The notes: a model not told the origin generated them from the letters alone. 64,000 nucleotides of DNA from JBCBWG01 sp038523925 (GCA_038523925.1 JBCBIY010000014.1:13568-77567), one strand, 5' to 3'. Shown: positions 43,430 through 54,635, counted from the stretch's first letter. Translations and numbers: made by a program.

Positions 43430-43465
43430 CGCCCGCAGCCTTCGCCGAGGGCGCGAGACCTTTCC

Positions 43466-43506
43466 AAGCGGTTCGTCTGCGCGCCAGACGGACCGCTTTT
43501 GCTTGA
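43466..43506 (+). terminator. Rho-independent terminator
   Basis: Fourteen-bp stem AAGCGGTTCGTCTG / CAGACGGACCGCTT (one T-G pair) with loop CGCGC, followed by TTTTGCTT. It lies 37 bases after the exported-protein stop and before rpsD. Confidence 0.85.
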
Positions 43507-43677
43507 CGGGCTCCGGCGCTCAGCCTATCCACCGGGTCTTCGCCTTCTGGCGGAAATCGCGCACCCGCGACACCCATGCAACTCGGGCTTTGGCCTGAGC
43601 CAATTGGGCGTCTGTCAGTCGGCTTCGTCCGGCAGAGGAGGGGGCGCTCCAAATCGACAAACACTTGGAGTGCTAGA

Positions 43678-44289
43678 ATGTCAAAGCGCATCCGCGCCAA
43701 ACACAAGATCGACCGCCGCCTTTCGGAGAACATCTGGGGCCGGCCGAAAAGCCCGGTCAACCGCCGCGAGAGCCGCCCTGGCCAGCATGGCGACCGGCGC
43801 ATGGGCAAGCTTTCTGACTTCGGTCAGCAGCTCCGCGCCAAGCAGAAGCTCAAGGGCTACTACGGCAACATCACCGAGAAGGGCTTCCGCCGTCTTTATA
43901 AGGAAGCGGTGCGCCTGAAGGGTTCGACATCAGAACAGCTCATCGGCCTGCTCGAGCGCCGCCTCGACGCTGTCGTCTACCGCGCTAAGTTCGTGCCCAC
44001 CGTCTTTGCCGCCCGCCAGTTCGTGAGCCACGGCCACATCAAAGTGAACGGCAAGAAGGTCAACATCCCGAGCTATCAGGTCCGCGTCGGCGACGTCATC
44101 GAGATCCGCGAGAAATCGCGCGAGATGCCGATGGTGATCGAGGCAACGAAGAGCGGCGAGCGCGACGTGCCGGAATACCTCGAGGCCGACGCCAAAGCCG
44201 CGAAGTTCCTGCGCATCCCGCAGCTCGCTGAAGTGCCATATCCGGTCCAGATGGAACCGAACCTCGTGGTCGAGTTCTACTCGCGCTAA
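43678..44289 (+). CDS. rpsD: 30S ribosomal protein S4
   Basis: Primary 16S rRNA-binding protein of the small subunit, 203 aa (usual ~205). MSKRIRAKHKIDRRLSENIW start, S4 domain with RRLDAVVYRAKFVPTVFAAR and HIKVNGKKVNIPSYQVRVGD. ATG 43678 with GGAG 8 bases upstream. As in other alphaproteobacteria it stands alone rather than in the alpha operon with rpoA. Flanked by terminators on both sides, so it is monocistronic; its promoter must lie in 43507-43677. Confidence 0.98.
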   Translation: MSKRIRAKHKIDRRLSENIWGRPKSPVNRRESRPGQHGDRRMGKLSDFGQQLRAKQKLKGYYGNITEKGFRRLYKEAVRLKGSTSEQLIGLLERRLDAVVYRAKFVPTVFAARQFVSHGHIKVNGKKVNIPSYQVRVGDVIEIREKSREMPMVIEATKSGERDVPEYLEADAKAAKFLRIPQLAEVPYPVQMEPNLVVEFYSR

Positions 44290-44317
44290 CGCGGTCGAAT
44301 CGGCGAGACAATTTTAG

Positions 44318-44343
44318 AGGCGGTCCTCGGGGCCGCCTTTTTT
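44318..44343 (+). terminator. rpsD terminator
   Basis: Eight-bp stem AGGCGGTC / GGCCGCCT (one T-G pair), loop CTCGG, then TTTTT, starting 29 bases after the rpsD stop. The minus-strand PqiA-type gene ends just beyond. Confidence 0.88.
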
Positions 44344-44350
44344 CGTGTTC

Positions 44351-45304
44351 TCAGGCCGTGCGGCGCTGACGCGGTCTGGCAGCCGCCGTCGAGTTCGCCC
44401 AGCCGTAGGCGAACATCGTCATCAGCGCTGAGGCCGCGAAGTAGTAAGCGCCCGGCAGAACACTCGCCTCCGTGTAGCCGAGTGAGTTCACGTAAAAGAT
44501 CATCAGCGCCAATACCATGACGTCGGTCATCGAGTAGCGGCCGAGAAACTCCATGGTTGCGATCGATCGCGCACGGAACTCCGGCGACAAGTCCGGCGAG
44601 GTCACAAGCGTCAGCAGGTAGAAGAGCTTGAGAAACGGAAAGAGCATCGAGAAGACGAACAGCACGCAGCACAGGAACAGCTCGTTGTTCTGATAGAGCG
44701 CGTAGATGATCGTCGCGATCGAGTGCTGATCGGTCCAAACGTAGACGGTCGTGAACTTGATGACCGGCAGGATGACGCCGAGCACGAAGAACACGGTCGC
44801 CAGGATGATGAAGAAGCTCAAGACGAAGTTCCGCAGCCCCGAGACCGGTTTCTCAGGCGCCCGCGGGACGATTGGTGCCGTCACTTCGGTCCGCAGCCAG
44901 GCATACGACAGGATCATCAGGACGACGGCGGCTGTGAAGAAGTAGACGCCGTTCAGGCTCGTCGCGTCGTAGACGCCGCGGCTTTTGATGAAGAAGATCG
45001 TGAGCGCCAGCACCAAGACGTCATGCATCGACCACTTGCCGAGCCACTCCAGCGCACGCAAATGGCGCGCCCGCCGCGCAATTTCAGCCCGGGAGAGCGT
45101 CGACAGCAGCAACAGGTAGAGAAGCTTCAGGATCGGAAAGACGATTGAGAACAGCAGAATGATCGTCGCGAGGAAGAGCTGATTGTCCTGAAACAGAACG
45201 ACGACTGTGGAGGCCAGCGAGTGCTGCGTCGTCCAGAACACCATCGTCGTCAGTTTCACGATTGGCATCGAGATGCCGAGCGCAAGGCAGACGCTGGCTG
45301 CCAA
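44351..45304 (-). CDS. Paraquat-inducible protein A-type membrane protein, tandem domains
   Basis: Inner-membrane protein of about 317 aa with two homologous PqiA-like blocks. Each has a QHSLAST/QHSIATI segment (FWTTQHSLASTVVVLFQDNQ; VWTDQHSIATIIYALYQNNE), an IVFPILKLLYLL-like helix, and the hallmark WSMHDVLVLAL / YSMTDVMVLAL. PqiA proteins work with MCE-type lipid transport systems, none of which is near. Start problem: the only usual start in frame is TTG 45304, inside the first helix; upstream in-frame codons reach a TGA without ATG or GTG. Confidence 0.8.
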   Translation of the reverse strand: MAASVCLALGISMPIVKLTTMVFWTTQHSLASTVVVLFQDNQLFLATIILLFSIVFPILKLLYLLLLSTLSRAEIARRARHLRALEWLGKWSMHDVLVLALTIFFIKSRGVYDATSLNGVYFFTAAVVLMILSYAWLRTEVTAPIVPRAPEKPVSGLRNFVLSFFIILATVFFVLGVILPVIKFTTVYVWTDQHSIATIIYALYQNNELFLCCVLFVFSMLFPFLKLFYLLTLVTSPDLSPEFRARSIATMEFLGRYSMTDVMVLALMIFYVNSLGYTEASVLPGAYYFAASALMTMFAYGWANSTAAARPRQRRTA

Positions 45305-45495
45305 AATCGCGATGCTCAGCAGAAAGCGGCGTCCGCCGGCGCGGATGCGGTCGGAGTTATCCGGCGTGTCGACGATCGTGATGTGCTCTCAGAAACAATT
45401 ACGCCCCGGCTCGCTGACTGGCGAACCGAGGCGGCAATAACGTGGCGGATGCGATCGAACGCGGCGTGAGCCCGACGTCGTCCACCGATCCTGGA

Positions 45496-45858
45496 TCAGG
45501 CGACCGCGGTCGGCTTGTTGAATGGGATCTCGTTCTGCGCTAGCAGGTCCTGCAACTCACCGGCCTCGAACATTTCGCGGACGATGTCGCAGCCGCCGAC
45601 AAACTCACCTTTGACGTAGAGTTGAGGGATCGTCGGCCAATTCGTGTAGGCCTTGACGCCTTCGCGAATGCCTTGGTCTTCGAGCACATTGATGTCGCGC
45701 GGTTGGAGGCCGAGCAGCGTCATGATCTGAGCGACCTGCGCCGAGAATCCGCATTGCGGAAACTGCATTGTCCCCTTCATGAAGAGGACGACGTCATTCG
45801 AATTGACGGTCGTTTTGATCCAGTCTTGCACGGCACTCGGATCGTGGCTCGCATCCAT
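45496..45858 (-). CDS. grxD: Monothiol glutaredoxin (Grx4/GrxD type)
   Basis: CGFS glutaredoxin of 120 aa; it binds a [2Fe-2S] cluster as a dimer or with BolA and helps iron-sulfur delivery. The active motif QCGFSAQ has Cys36; PTIPQLYVKGEFVGGCDIV carries the TVP-loop (here TIP) and GGCD glutathione site. ATG 45858 with AAGGAGA upstream. The bolA gene lies 109 bases upstream on the same strand, the conserved functional pair. Confidence 0.94.
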   Translation of the reverse strand: MDASHDPSAVQDWIKTTVNSNDVVLFMKGTMQFPQCGFSAQVAQIMTLLGLQPRDINVLEDQGIREGVKAYTNWPTIPQLYVKGEFVGGCDIVREMFEAGELQDLLAQNEIPFNKPTAVA

Positions 45859-45967
45859 GGGGAAGTCTCCTTGGCGGGCGGTTCAAAGCCGCTGATAAGC
45901 TCTTACATGTGGGACCAAAGCGCGAACTGTCAATTGCGCACGCCGGCCAAGTGAAGGCGTTGGCGAA

Positions 45968-46207
45968 CTAACTTGCGGGCTTCGGCGCCGTCGTCAGCGC
46001 AAGCGCATGCAGCACGCCGCCCATCCGCCCGCCGAGCGCATCGTAAACCATCTGATGCTGCTGCACGCGCGACTTCCCCTCGAACGCATTCGAGACCACG
46101 TGCGCGGCATAGTGGTCTCCGTCGCCTGCAAGATCCTTGATCTCAACATCGGCATCGGGAAACGCCTCTTTGATCAGGCGGCTGATTTCAGACGCGTCCA
46201 TGGGCAT
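45968..46207 (-). CDS. bolA: BolA-family protein
   Basis: Protein of 79 aa that partners monothiol glutaredoxins in [2Fe-2S] handling. Features: EISRLIKEAFPDADVEIKDL, then GDGDHYAAHVVSNAFEGKSR, and the invariant His in MGGVLHALALTT. ATG 46207 gives the family length; an alternative start is ATG 46201. Divergent from the OhrR-type regulator. Confidence 0.92.
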   Translation of the reverse strand: MPMDASEISRLIKEAFPDADVEIKDLAGDGDHYAAHVVSNAFEGKSRVQQHQMVYDALGGRMGGVLHALALTTAPKPAS

Positions 46208-46336
46208 GTGACGTGGCTCCGTTGGAATAGCTGTCATGACTTCGCGGTACTTGTCGCAACGATACCTGCGGTAGCGGCTCCCGTCACCGCTGCGCTGCGA
46301 TCCCACGCGGCGAATAACCAATGGCGAGGCATTGAC

Positions 46337-46381
46337 TGATCGATTCACGCGTGCACATTCGCGATCACATTTTCTGTACAG
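46337..46381. promoter_or_regulatory. Candidate operators in the bolA/ohrR-type promoter region
   Basis: A spaced dyad TGATCG / CGATCA (46337-46342, 46362-46367) and an 8-bp palindrome CTGTACAG (46374-46381) lie just before the regulator start at 46401. MarR-family proteins normally bind their own promoter at such dyads. Which of these is the site is not clear. Confidence 0.35.
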
Positions 46382-46400
46382 TATCGAGACGGACCGCATC

Positions 46401-46934
46401 ATGCCTTTGCGCCTCGACGATCAGTTATGTTTTGCGCTTTACGCGGCGACTCATGCCGTCACGCGGAGCTATCGCCCGAAGCTGCAGGCGGTTGGCCTGA
46501 CCTATCCGCAATACCTCGTCATGCTTGCTCTTTGGCAAGACGGCGCCCAGCCGATGGGCCAGCTTGCGCAGCGCCTTCATCTTGCGCCGAACGCAATTAC
46601 GCCATTGATCGACCGGCTCGAGGTACAAGAGTTTGTCGCCCGCGCACCGTCTGAGTCAGACCGCCGTACCGTCGTCATCAAATTGACGCCGCGCGGAAAG
46701 CGCATGGAAAAGGTCGCAGCCGAGATCCAAAGCGACGTCGTCTGCGAAACGGGTTTGTCGCGCACACGCCTCAACGCTTTGCGCGAAAGCTTGAAGTCGC
46801 TCGTCGACGACATGGAGGTTTTGGCCGTCGGTGATGCCTCATCGCCAGCGGTGACGTCGAAGCCGCGCAGAAGCCGCAGCACGACATCGAGAAAGAGGAA
46901 ACGCGCGCGGTCATCTGCAAAGTCGGCTGCGTAG
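46401..46934 (+). CDS. ohrR: OhrR-type MarR-family organic hydroperoxide sensor
   Basis: Winged-helix regulator, 177 aa. LDDQLCFALYAATHAVTRSY holds the reactive Cys10, matching OhrR, and Cys115 (SDVVCETGLS) sits where the resolving Cys of two-Cys OhrR proteins lies. TYPQYLVMLALW is another OhrR feature. Oxidation by organic peroxides should release DNA. The C-terminal ~25 residues are Arg/Lys/Ser-rich, an unusual basic tail. The usual target gene ohr is not adjacent. ATG 46401. Confidence 0.82.
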   Translation: MPLRLDDQLCFALYAATHAVTRSYRPKLQAVGLTYPQYLVMLALWQDGAQPMGQLAQRLHLAPNAITPLIDRLEVQEFVARAPSESDRRTVVIKLTPRGKRMEKVAAEIQSDVVCETGLSRTRLNALRESLKSLVDDMEVLAVGDASSPAVTSKPRRSRSTTSRKRKRARSSAKSAA

Positions 46935-47042
46935 AAGGAAAGCCGCCGGGCACGCTACGCGTGTGCGGACGGGATTGCTGGGCAGTTCGCGGACACGCGC
47001 GGAGCGGTGACGCTCAGGGGGCGCGGTGTCTGTAGGCTCAGC

Positions 47043-47097
47043 GCGGGTGGTCGGTCCTGATCGAGACGTCGGACCGACCACCCGCAGTCACTTTTGG
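47043..47097. terminator. Bidirectional terminator between ohrR-type gene and purL
   Basis: Perfect 15-bp stem GCGGGTGGTCGGTCC / GGACCGACCACCCGC (47043-47057, 47071-47085) with a 13-base loop, followed by CACTTTT on the plus strand. It lies in the 291-base gap between convergent genes; nothing else is seen in 46935-47225. Confidence 0.75.
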
Positions 47098-47225
47098 CCC
47101 AACTTCGCTGCCGCGTGTTGGAGCTGGCAGGCCGAACCGCCTGGCCCCGAAACTGCTGCGTCAGACAATTGATCTTGATCGGGGCAGGTGCACGAACAGG
47201 TCAGCAACCGCGAACCTGCCATCGC

Positions 47226-49427
<2,202 letters not shown>

Positions 49428-49667
49428 CCGGACGCTTCATTCCGCAAGTCGATTCCTGCCGCTGCATATCACGGATCTGCGCGCGTGTGGCCAATCGCGG
49501 GCAGAGCGCCTCAGGTGTCGGCTGGCTGCGCGGTGTGACATCGCAACGACGTCGGATGGCACAGCCGCCGCGATGGGCGATGCAGGGCTGATTTGCGCAA
49601 CGCCCCGTTGCAGGCGGGCCGCTCAACAGGTACCTCCGGTCGGCTTACCCCACCCGGACATCCGCCC

Positions 49668-50948
49668 GTGACGACCACGACGCCAACCCCGACTGCTGAT
49701 GCGACCGCGCCGCTGCGCCTGATCGCACTCGCGCTGCTGCCGTTCGGCGCGGGCTATTTCTTATCTTATCTGTTCCGCGCCGTGAACGCCGTCGTTGCGC
49801 CCGAACTCGTCTCAGAGCTTGGGCTTAGCGCCGCGGCGCTCGGGCTGATGACGTCAGCATATCTCGCATCATTCGCGCTGTTTCAATTGCCGCTTGGCAT
49901 CCTGCTTGACCGTTATGGCCCGCGCCGGGTGCAGGCCATTCTGGTGGCGATCGGCGGGGCCGGCGCGCTGCTGTTCGGGATTGGCAACGATGCAGCGACG
50001 CTGGTTGCCGCGCGCGCGATTATCGGCCTCGGGTTCGCCGGCGGGCTGATGGCGGGCTTCAAGGCAGTCGTTATCTGGGTCGCGCCCGAGCGGCGTGCGC
50101 TTGCCAATGCGCTTGTTATGTCGGCCGGTGCCATCGGCCTCATCGTGTCGACGACGCCGACCCAGTGGGCGGTCGGCGAAATCGGCTGGCGCGCGGTGTT
50201 TTTAGCGCTGGCTGGCATCACGTTCGTGGTCGCAGCGCTCATCTGGACCGTCGTGCCGGAGCGCAAGGGCATTGCGCCAGAGCCTGCGCCACTCGGCAAA
50301 CAGATCAGCCAACTCGGGCGGATCATGACTGACCGCATGTTCCTCGCGATTGCGCCGCTGCTGTCGCTCACGGCCGGTACGCAAATCGCGATCCAGACGC
50401 TGTGGGCCGGGCCGTGGATGCGCGACGTCGCAGGCCTCGACCCCGATGGGGTTGCGGGCATGCTGGCATTTGCGGCCTGGGCCTTTCTTTTTGGTGTGCT
50501 CGCAAGTGGCGCGATCGCGGACCGGCTGCAGGCGATGGGCGTGAGCCTGTTGACGACAATGGGCGCGTTTATCGTGGTCTTCATCGCGGCGCAGGTCGCG
50601 ATCATCCTTGAGTGGACGGATTACAATCTGCCGGTCTGGTTCGTGTTTGGCATGAGCGGCCAGGTCGCGGTGCTGGCCTACCCGTGGCTGTCACAGCACT
50701 TCGGAACCGAGCTTGCCGGGCGCTCGAATGCGGCCGTCAACCTCGCGCTGTTTGCGACGGCATTCGTACTGCAATACGCGATCGGGCTCGTAATCGACGC
50801 CTTCCCGCAAACCGAAGCTGGCGGATACGCAACCGAAGGCTACCAAACGGCCTTTGGCATTTGCCTCGCGCTCCAAGTCGCAGCGCTTGCATGGTTCGCG
50901 CTCAACCTCCCGCGCATCCGTGCCGCGGAACGGAGCTTCAACGCTTAA
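49668..50948 (+). CDS. Major facilitator superfamily transporter
   Basis: Inner-membrane transporter, 426 aa, about 12 hydrophobic helices. The first-loop motif LGILLDRYGPRRVQAIL (MFS motif A: G-x3-DRxGxRR) is clear, and the second half repeats a weaker version (ASGAIADRLQAMGVSLLTT). N-terminal TFRAVNAVVAPELVSELGLS-like stretch resembles nitrate/anion or sugar-phosphate MFS groups, but the substrate cannot be assigned. The start is taken as GTG 49668; the ribosome site is weak. Confidence 0.83.
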   Translation: MTTTTPTPTADATAPLRLIALALLPFGAGYFLSYLFRAVNAVVAPELVSELGLSAAALGLMTSAYLASFALFQLPLGILLDRYGPRRVQAILVAIGGAGALLFGIGNDAATLVAARAIIGLGFAGGLMAGFKAVVIWVAPERRALANALVMSAGAIGLIVSTTPTQWAVGEIGWRAVFLALAGITFVVAALIWTVVPERKGIAPEPAPLGKQISQLGRIMTDRMFLAIAPLLSLTAGTQIAIQTLWAGPWMRDVAGLDPDGVAGMLAFAAWAFLFGVLASGAIADRLQAMGVSLLTTMGAFIVVFIAAQVAIILEWTDYNLPVWFVFGMSGQVAVLAYPWLSQHFGTELAGRSNAAVNLALFATAFVLQYAIGLVIDAFPQTEAGGYATEGYQTAFGICLALQVAALAWFALNLPRIRAAERSFNA

Positions 50949-50970
50949 GGCACACGCGACGGCCGGCGGC

Positions 50971-51300
50971 TCAAGCCCGGTACCAGGTGAGCGGTTTCTT
51001 ATTGGTGCGCTTGAGGATGCCGCGGGCTTCGAGGTCGAGCTGCACGGTTTTGGCCCACCAGCCGGACGCCTTTCCCGCAGGAAACGTCGCCTGTGGCAGA
51101 TGCGGTTTCACCGCCGCGAACACCTCTGACTGCGTCAGCCCCGGCGGTGCATCCGGCAGGACCTTCAGCATCGCAGCCCGCATGTCGGCATACTTCTGCG
51201 GGTCGGCGCGGGATTCGTTGCCCGGATGATTGACATTGAGGACGATCAGCTTGCCGTCCCGCAACTCCGGCTCAGGGTTCGGCTTGGTTCGTGGTGCCAT
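50971..51300 (-). CDS. Small conserved protein (DUF6958-like)
   Basis: Protein of 109 aa. VLNVNHPGNESR and GWWAKTVQLDLEARGILKR then KPLTWYR resemble DUF6958, as far as I recall; the second half looks like a winged helix. No known function. It starts 12 bases after the SDR stop on the same strand, so the two are probably co-transcribed. Confidence 0.6.
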   Translation of the reverse strand: MAPRTKPNPEPELRDGKLIVLNVNHPGNESRADPQKYADMRAAMLKVLPDAPPGLTQSEVFAAVKPHLPQATFPAGKASGWWAKTVQLDLEARGILKRTNKKPLTWYRA

Positions 51301-51311
51301 GTGAGGTGCCC

Positions 51312-52058
51312 TCAGACGCAGCGCCCGCCGTCGACCTCGATGCAGATGCCGGTCAGAAATTCGCTCGCAGGGTCGGCAAGGAAGAGCGCGGCGTTTGCGA
51401 TGTCTGAGGGTTGCGAGAACCGTCCAAGCGGGATTGTCCCGGTGAATTGTGCGCGACGCTCCGGCGTGTCCTCGCCCATGAAGTCGGCGAGCATGCCGGT
51501 CTCGCCGGCAACGGGGTTAATCGCGCAGACGCGGATCTTCTTTGGCGCAAGTTCGACGGCCATCGACTTCGTGATCGTGATCGCCGCGCCCTTCGAGCCG
51601 TTGTACCAAACGAGGCCTGGCCGCGGCCGGACGCCCGCCGTCGAGGCCGTCGTGATAATGACGCCGCCGCCGCGCTTTTCCATCTCCGGCACGACGACCT
51701 TCGCGGCAAAGAACAGCGACTTCACATTGACGTCGTAGATGCGGTCGAACTCCGCTTCCGTCACATCAAGCATCGGGCCGTTCTTGTGGGTGTAGCCGGC
51801 GTTGTTGACCATGATGTCGACGCCGCCGAACGCATCGACTGTCTCAGCGACCATAGCCGCCACGTCATCGGCTTTGGCGACGTCGGCCGCGGTGTGGATC
51901 GCCGCGTCGCCAAGCGATTGGGCGACATCGCGCGCACCCTGGCCGTTGATGTCGGCGACGCAGACGCGCGCGCCTTCGCGGACGTAGAGTTCAGCAATGC
52001 CGCGGCCGAAGCCTGACGCAGCGCCAGTAACAATCGCGACTTTGTCTTTGAGTTTCAT
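51312..52058 (-). CDS. Short-chain dehydrogenase/reductase
   Basis: Classical SDR, 248 aa. Cofactor motif TGAASGFGRGIAE, NNAG at mid-domain, and catalytic Tyr/Lys in WYNGSKGA. CVADINGQ after the second strand has Asp, suggesting NAD(H) preference. The C-terminus LTGICIEVDGGRCV is typical of the 3-oxoacyl reductase-like group. ATG 52058 with GGGAGGG upstream. Substrate unknown. Confidence 0.88.
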   Translation of the reverse strand: MKLKDKVAIVTGAASGFGRGIAELYVREGARVCVADINGQGARDVAQSLGDAAIHTAADVAKADDVAAMVAETVDAFGGVDIMVNNAGYTHKNGPMLDVTEAEFDRIYDVNVKSLFFAAKVVVPEMEKRGGGVIITTASTAGVRPRPGLVWYNGSKGAAITITKSMAVELAPKKIRVCAINPVAGETGMLADFMGEDTPERRAQFTGTIPLGRFSQPSDIANAALFLADPASEFLTGICIEVDGGRCV

Positions 52059-52132
52059 TTCGCGCCCTCCCGGCGTCACGTTATTTTCCGCCAGAGTGAG
52101 GGAGGGTCAGCGCACGGTCAATGCAGCCCGCA

Positions 52133-53029
52133 TCAGCCTTCACCGGGGTGCGTGGCCGCTGCAAGAGCCGCTGCCCGGAATGGCGCCGCGCGATACGTGC
52201 CGAGGATGCGGACTTCGTTTGAAAAGAACGAGAGCTCTTCCAGCGCCAGTCGCACGTTGCGGTCACTCGGGTGACCGTCCACGTCTGCAAAAAACATCGT
52301 GGCCGTGAACGCGCCGCCGAGCTGATAGCTCTCAAGCTTCGTCATGTTGACGCCATTCGTCGCAAAGCCGCCCATTGCCTTATAGAGCGCGGCCGGCACG
52401 TTGCGGACGCGGAAGATAAATGTCGTCACAAACGGGCCTTCGCCGGGGTCGGCGTCTTCGGGTTCGCCTGAGAGGACAACGAAGCGGGTCGTGTTGTGCG
52501 CGGCATCCTCGACGTCACGCGCGAGGATTTCGAGCCCGTAGGTATCGGCTGCGAGTTCCGGCGCGAGGGCTGCATGGCCGGGCTTTGCCCACTCCGACAC
52601 CTCGCGCGCGGCGCCCGCGGTATCGCCGGCGACATGACCGCGCGCCTTGAGTTTGCGGATGATCTGGCGGCATTGGCCAAGGGCATGCACATGCGAGTGG
52701 ATGTCGGTGATGCCGTCGAGCGTTGCGCCCGGGATGGCCATCAACTGAAAGCGGATGCGCAGGAAGTGCTCGCCCGAAATATAGAGCCCGGCTTCGGGCA
52801 GCAGCAGGTGGACGTCGGCGACGCGGCCTGCGAGCGTGTTTTCGAGCGGGATCATCGCGTAGCGCGCTTCGCCAGACTTCACCGCCTGCAACGCCTCTTC
52901 GAACGTCGGCTTGGGGCAGGGCTCCATCCCTGGAAACGCCTCAAGACAGGCGACGTGCGAGTTCGCGCCTGGCTCTCCCTGATATGCAATCCGTCCGGTC
53001 ATCGTGGCGTTCAGCGGTTGGGCAGTCAT
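52133..53029 (-). CDS. pheA: Prephenate dehydratase
   Basis: Phenylalanine biosynthesis (prephenate to phenylpyruvate), 298 aa, monofunctional type without chorismate mutase. Periplasmic-binding-like catalytic part: IAYQGEPGANSHVA, MIPLENTLAGRV, HNTTRFVVL (the TRF motif). C-terminal ACT domain with the KLESYQLGG motif for Phe feedback. ATG 53029. It lies 72 bases after kdsB on the same strand. Confidence 0.96.
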   Translation of the reverse strand: MTAQPLNATMTGRIAYQGEPGANSHVACLEAFPGMEPCPKPTFEEALQAVKSGEARYAMIPLENTLAGRVADVHLLLPEAGLYISGEHFLRIRFQLMAIPGATLDGITDIHSHVHALGQCRQIIRKLKARGHVAGDTAGAAREVSEWAKPGHAALAPELAADTYGLEILARDVEDAAHNTTRFVVLSGEPEDADPGEGPFVTTFIFRVRNVPAALYKAMGGFATNGVNMTKLESYQLGGAFTATMFFADVDGHPSDRNVRLALEELSFFSNEVRILGTYRAAPFRAAALAAATHPGEG

Positions 53030-53101
53030 TGTCGGTCAGTCTCGCCAGGGCGGGCCGGCAATGCGCCGGCCGCATCACAATCAAATTTAAGGCCGCCGCT
53101 C

Positions 53102-53863
53102 TTACGCCGTGTCGCTTGAGCTGCCGGCTGCGCACATCTTGCGCGCTCTTTCCAGGTCGTCCGGCGTGTCGACACCGAGCGGGACGGTATCTACCACGGC
53201 GACGCGAATGGTCATCCCATCTTCAATCGCCCGGAGCTGCTCAAGCTTCTCGCGTTGCTCAAGTGGCGAGGGCGCGAGGCTGACAAACCGCTCAAGCGCA
53301 GTCCGGCGAAACGCGTATATACCGATGTGATGGTAGAGCGACCCCTCGCCAAACGGCGCCGTTGCGCGGGTAAAATAGAGCGCGCGGAGCGTGTTGGGCT
53401 GGGTCTCGCCGCGCTTTGTCCCGACAATCTTGGTGACATGACTTGACGTCCGCTCAGCCGGGTCGGTGATCTCGGCTGCAAGCGTCGCGATGTGCGTCTG
53501 CTTCTGCTTTAGCGCCTGCAGGCAGTCGGTCACCAGGGCCGGATCGAGCGTCGGCAGGTCGCCTTGCAGGTTGATGACGAACTCGCTGTTCGCGTCCGGG
53601 TCGACTTTGCTGATGGCTTCGAACACGCGGTCGGAGCCGGATTGGTGATCGTCGCGGGTCATCACGGCTTCGCCGCCGGCGCTCCGGATGGCCTGCGCGA
53701 TTTCGTCAGCGTCGGTTGCCACGATGACGCGGCCAGTCTCCGCCTTCATCGCCTGCTGCCAGACGCGCACGATCATGGGCACGCCGGCGATGTCGGCCAG
53801 CGGCTTGCCGGGCAGGCGCGTTGCCTGCATCCGGGCGGGTATTGCGACAATAGTCTGCGACAT
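53102..53863 (-). CDS. kdsB: 3-deoxy-manno-octulosonate cytidylyltransferase
   Basis: Activates KDO as CMP-KDO for LPS inner core, 253 aa. VAIPARMQATRLPGKPL is the nucleotide-binding start, FVINLQGDLPTLDPALV the metal/nucleotide loop (usually QGDEP, here QGDLP), HHIGIYAFRR and IEDGMTIRV later landmarks. ATG 53863. It indicates a Gram-negative LPS-bearing organism. The gene is divergent from cycM and upstream of pheA. Confidence 0.95.
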   Translation of the reverse strand: MSQTIVAIPARMQATRLPGKPLADIAGVPMIVRVWQQAMKAETGRVIVATDADEIAQAIRSAGGEAVMTRDDHQSGSDRVFEAISKVDPDANSEFVINLQGDLPTLDPALVTDCLQALKQKQTHIATLAAEITDPAERTSSHVTKIVGTKRGETQPNTLRALYFTRATAPFGEGSLYHHIGIYAFRRTALERFVSLAPSPLEQREKLEQLRAIEDGMTIRVAVVDTVPLGVDTPDDLERARKMCAAGSSSDTA

Positions 53864-54071
53864 GGCCGACGGCCCCCCAAAGGCCGGCGAGAGCGAGAGT
53901 TGCGTATCCGGCACCAAAAGGTGTGGCCGAGTGACAATTCGCCTCGCGTGCTTGCCCGCCGCGCGTGGCGTTCCACGTTGCAGAACAGTTGAAAATCACA
54001 CGTTTGTCGAGGCGCGCCGGGCCACGTCATGTGCTACGCGACGCGCGATACCTGGACGGAGAAGGTTTGCC

Positions 54072-54635
54072 ATGGGCGGTTATGACGTCAACACGGTTGC
54101 CAGTGCAGTGCTCAGTGCGCTGCTGCTAATTTTCGGCGGCAGCACGCTCATCCACGAAATGAACGCATCGCACGGCGAAGTCGTGGGCGGCTACAAGCTG
54201 CCTGTTGAAGTCGCGAGCGCGGCTGGGGGCTCGTCCGAGCCGGCTGAGGCGCCGAAGGATATTTGGACGGAGCAGGTCCAGCCAATGCTTGCAAGCGCGA
54301 CGCCGGATGCCGGCCAGCGCAAGTTCAGCGCCTGCTCGGCCTGCCACACCGTCAATAAAGGTGGCCGCAATGGCATTGGTCCGAACCTGTGGGGCGTCGT
54401 CAATCGCGATATCGCAAGTGTCGATGGCTACGCGTTTTCGAATGTGCTCGCTGAAAAAGAGGGCGCGTGGACGTTTGAGAACCTGACGCGCTTCCTGCAC
54501 AAGCCGAAGGAATGGGCCAAGGGGACGAAGATGGGCTACAACGGCGTGCGCAAGACCGAAGACCTCGCCAACATCGTCGCCTACCTAAACTCCCTGTCGG
54601 ACTCGCCGGCGCCGTTAGCCGAAGCGTCGCAATAG
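54072..54635 (+). CDS. cycM: Membrane-anchored c-type cytochrome (CycM-like)
   Basis: Cytochrome c of 187 aa carrying electrons from complex III to the aa3 oxidase in many alphaproteobacteria. An uncleaved N-terminal helix (TVASAVLSALLLIFGGSTLI) is followed by a linker and a class I domain: heme site C88SAC91H92, GIGPNLWGVVNRDIA, and Met ligand in KGTKMGY. ATG 54072 with GGAGAAGG upstream. Terminator at 54742-54769. Confidence 0.93.
   Translation: MGGYDVNTVASAVLSALLLIFGGSTLIHEMNASHGEVVGGYKLPVEVASAAGGSSEPAEAPKDIWTEQVQPMLASATPDAGQRKFSACSACHTVNKGGRNGIGPNLWGVVNRDIASVDGYAFSNVLAEKEGAWTFENLTRFLHKPKEWAKGTKMGYNGVRKTEDLANIVAYLNSLSDSPAPLAEASQ

Noticed and set aside
47043..47085. 15-bp inverted repeat considered as transposon ends or an attachment site
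   Set aside because: Only 13 bases separate the arms, it sits between two convergent genes and no transposase or integrase is near; a terminator explains it.
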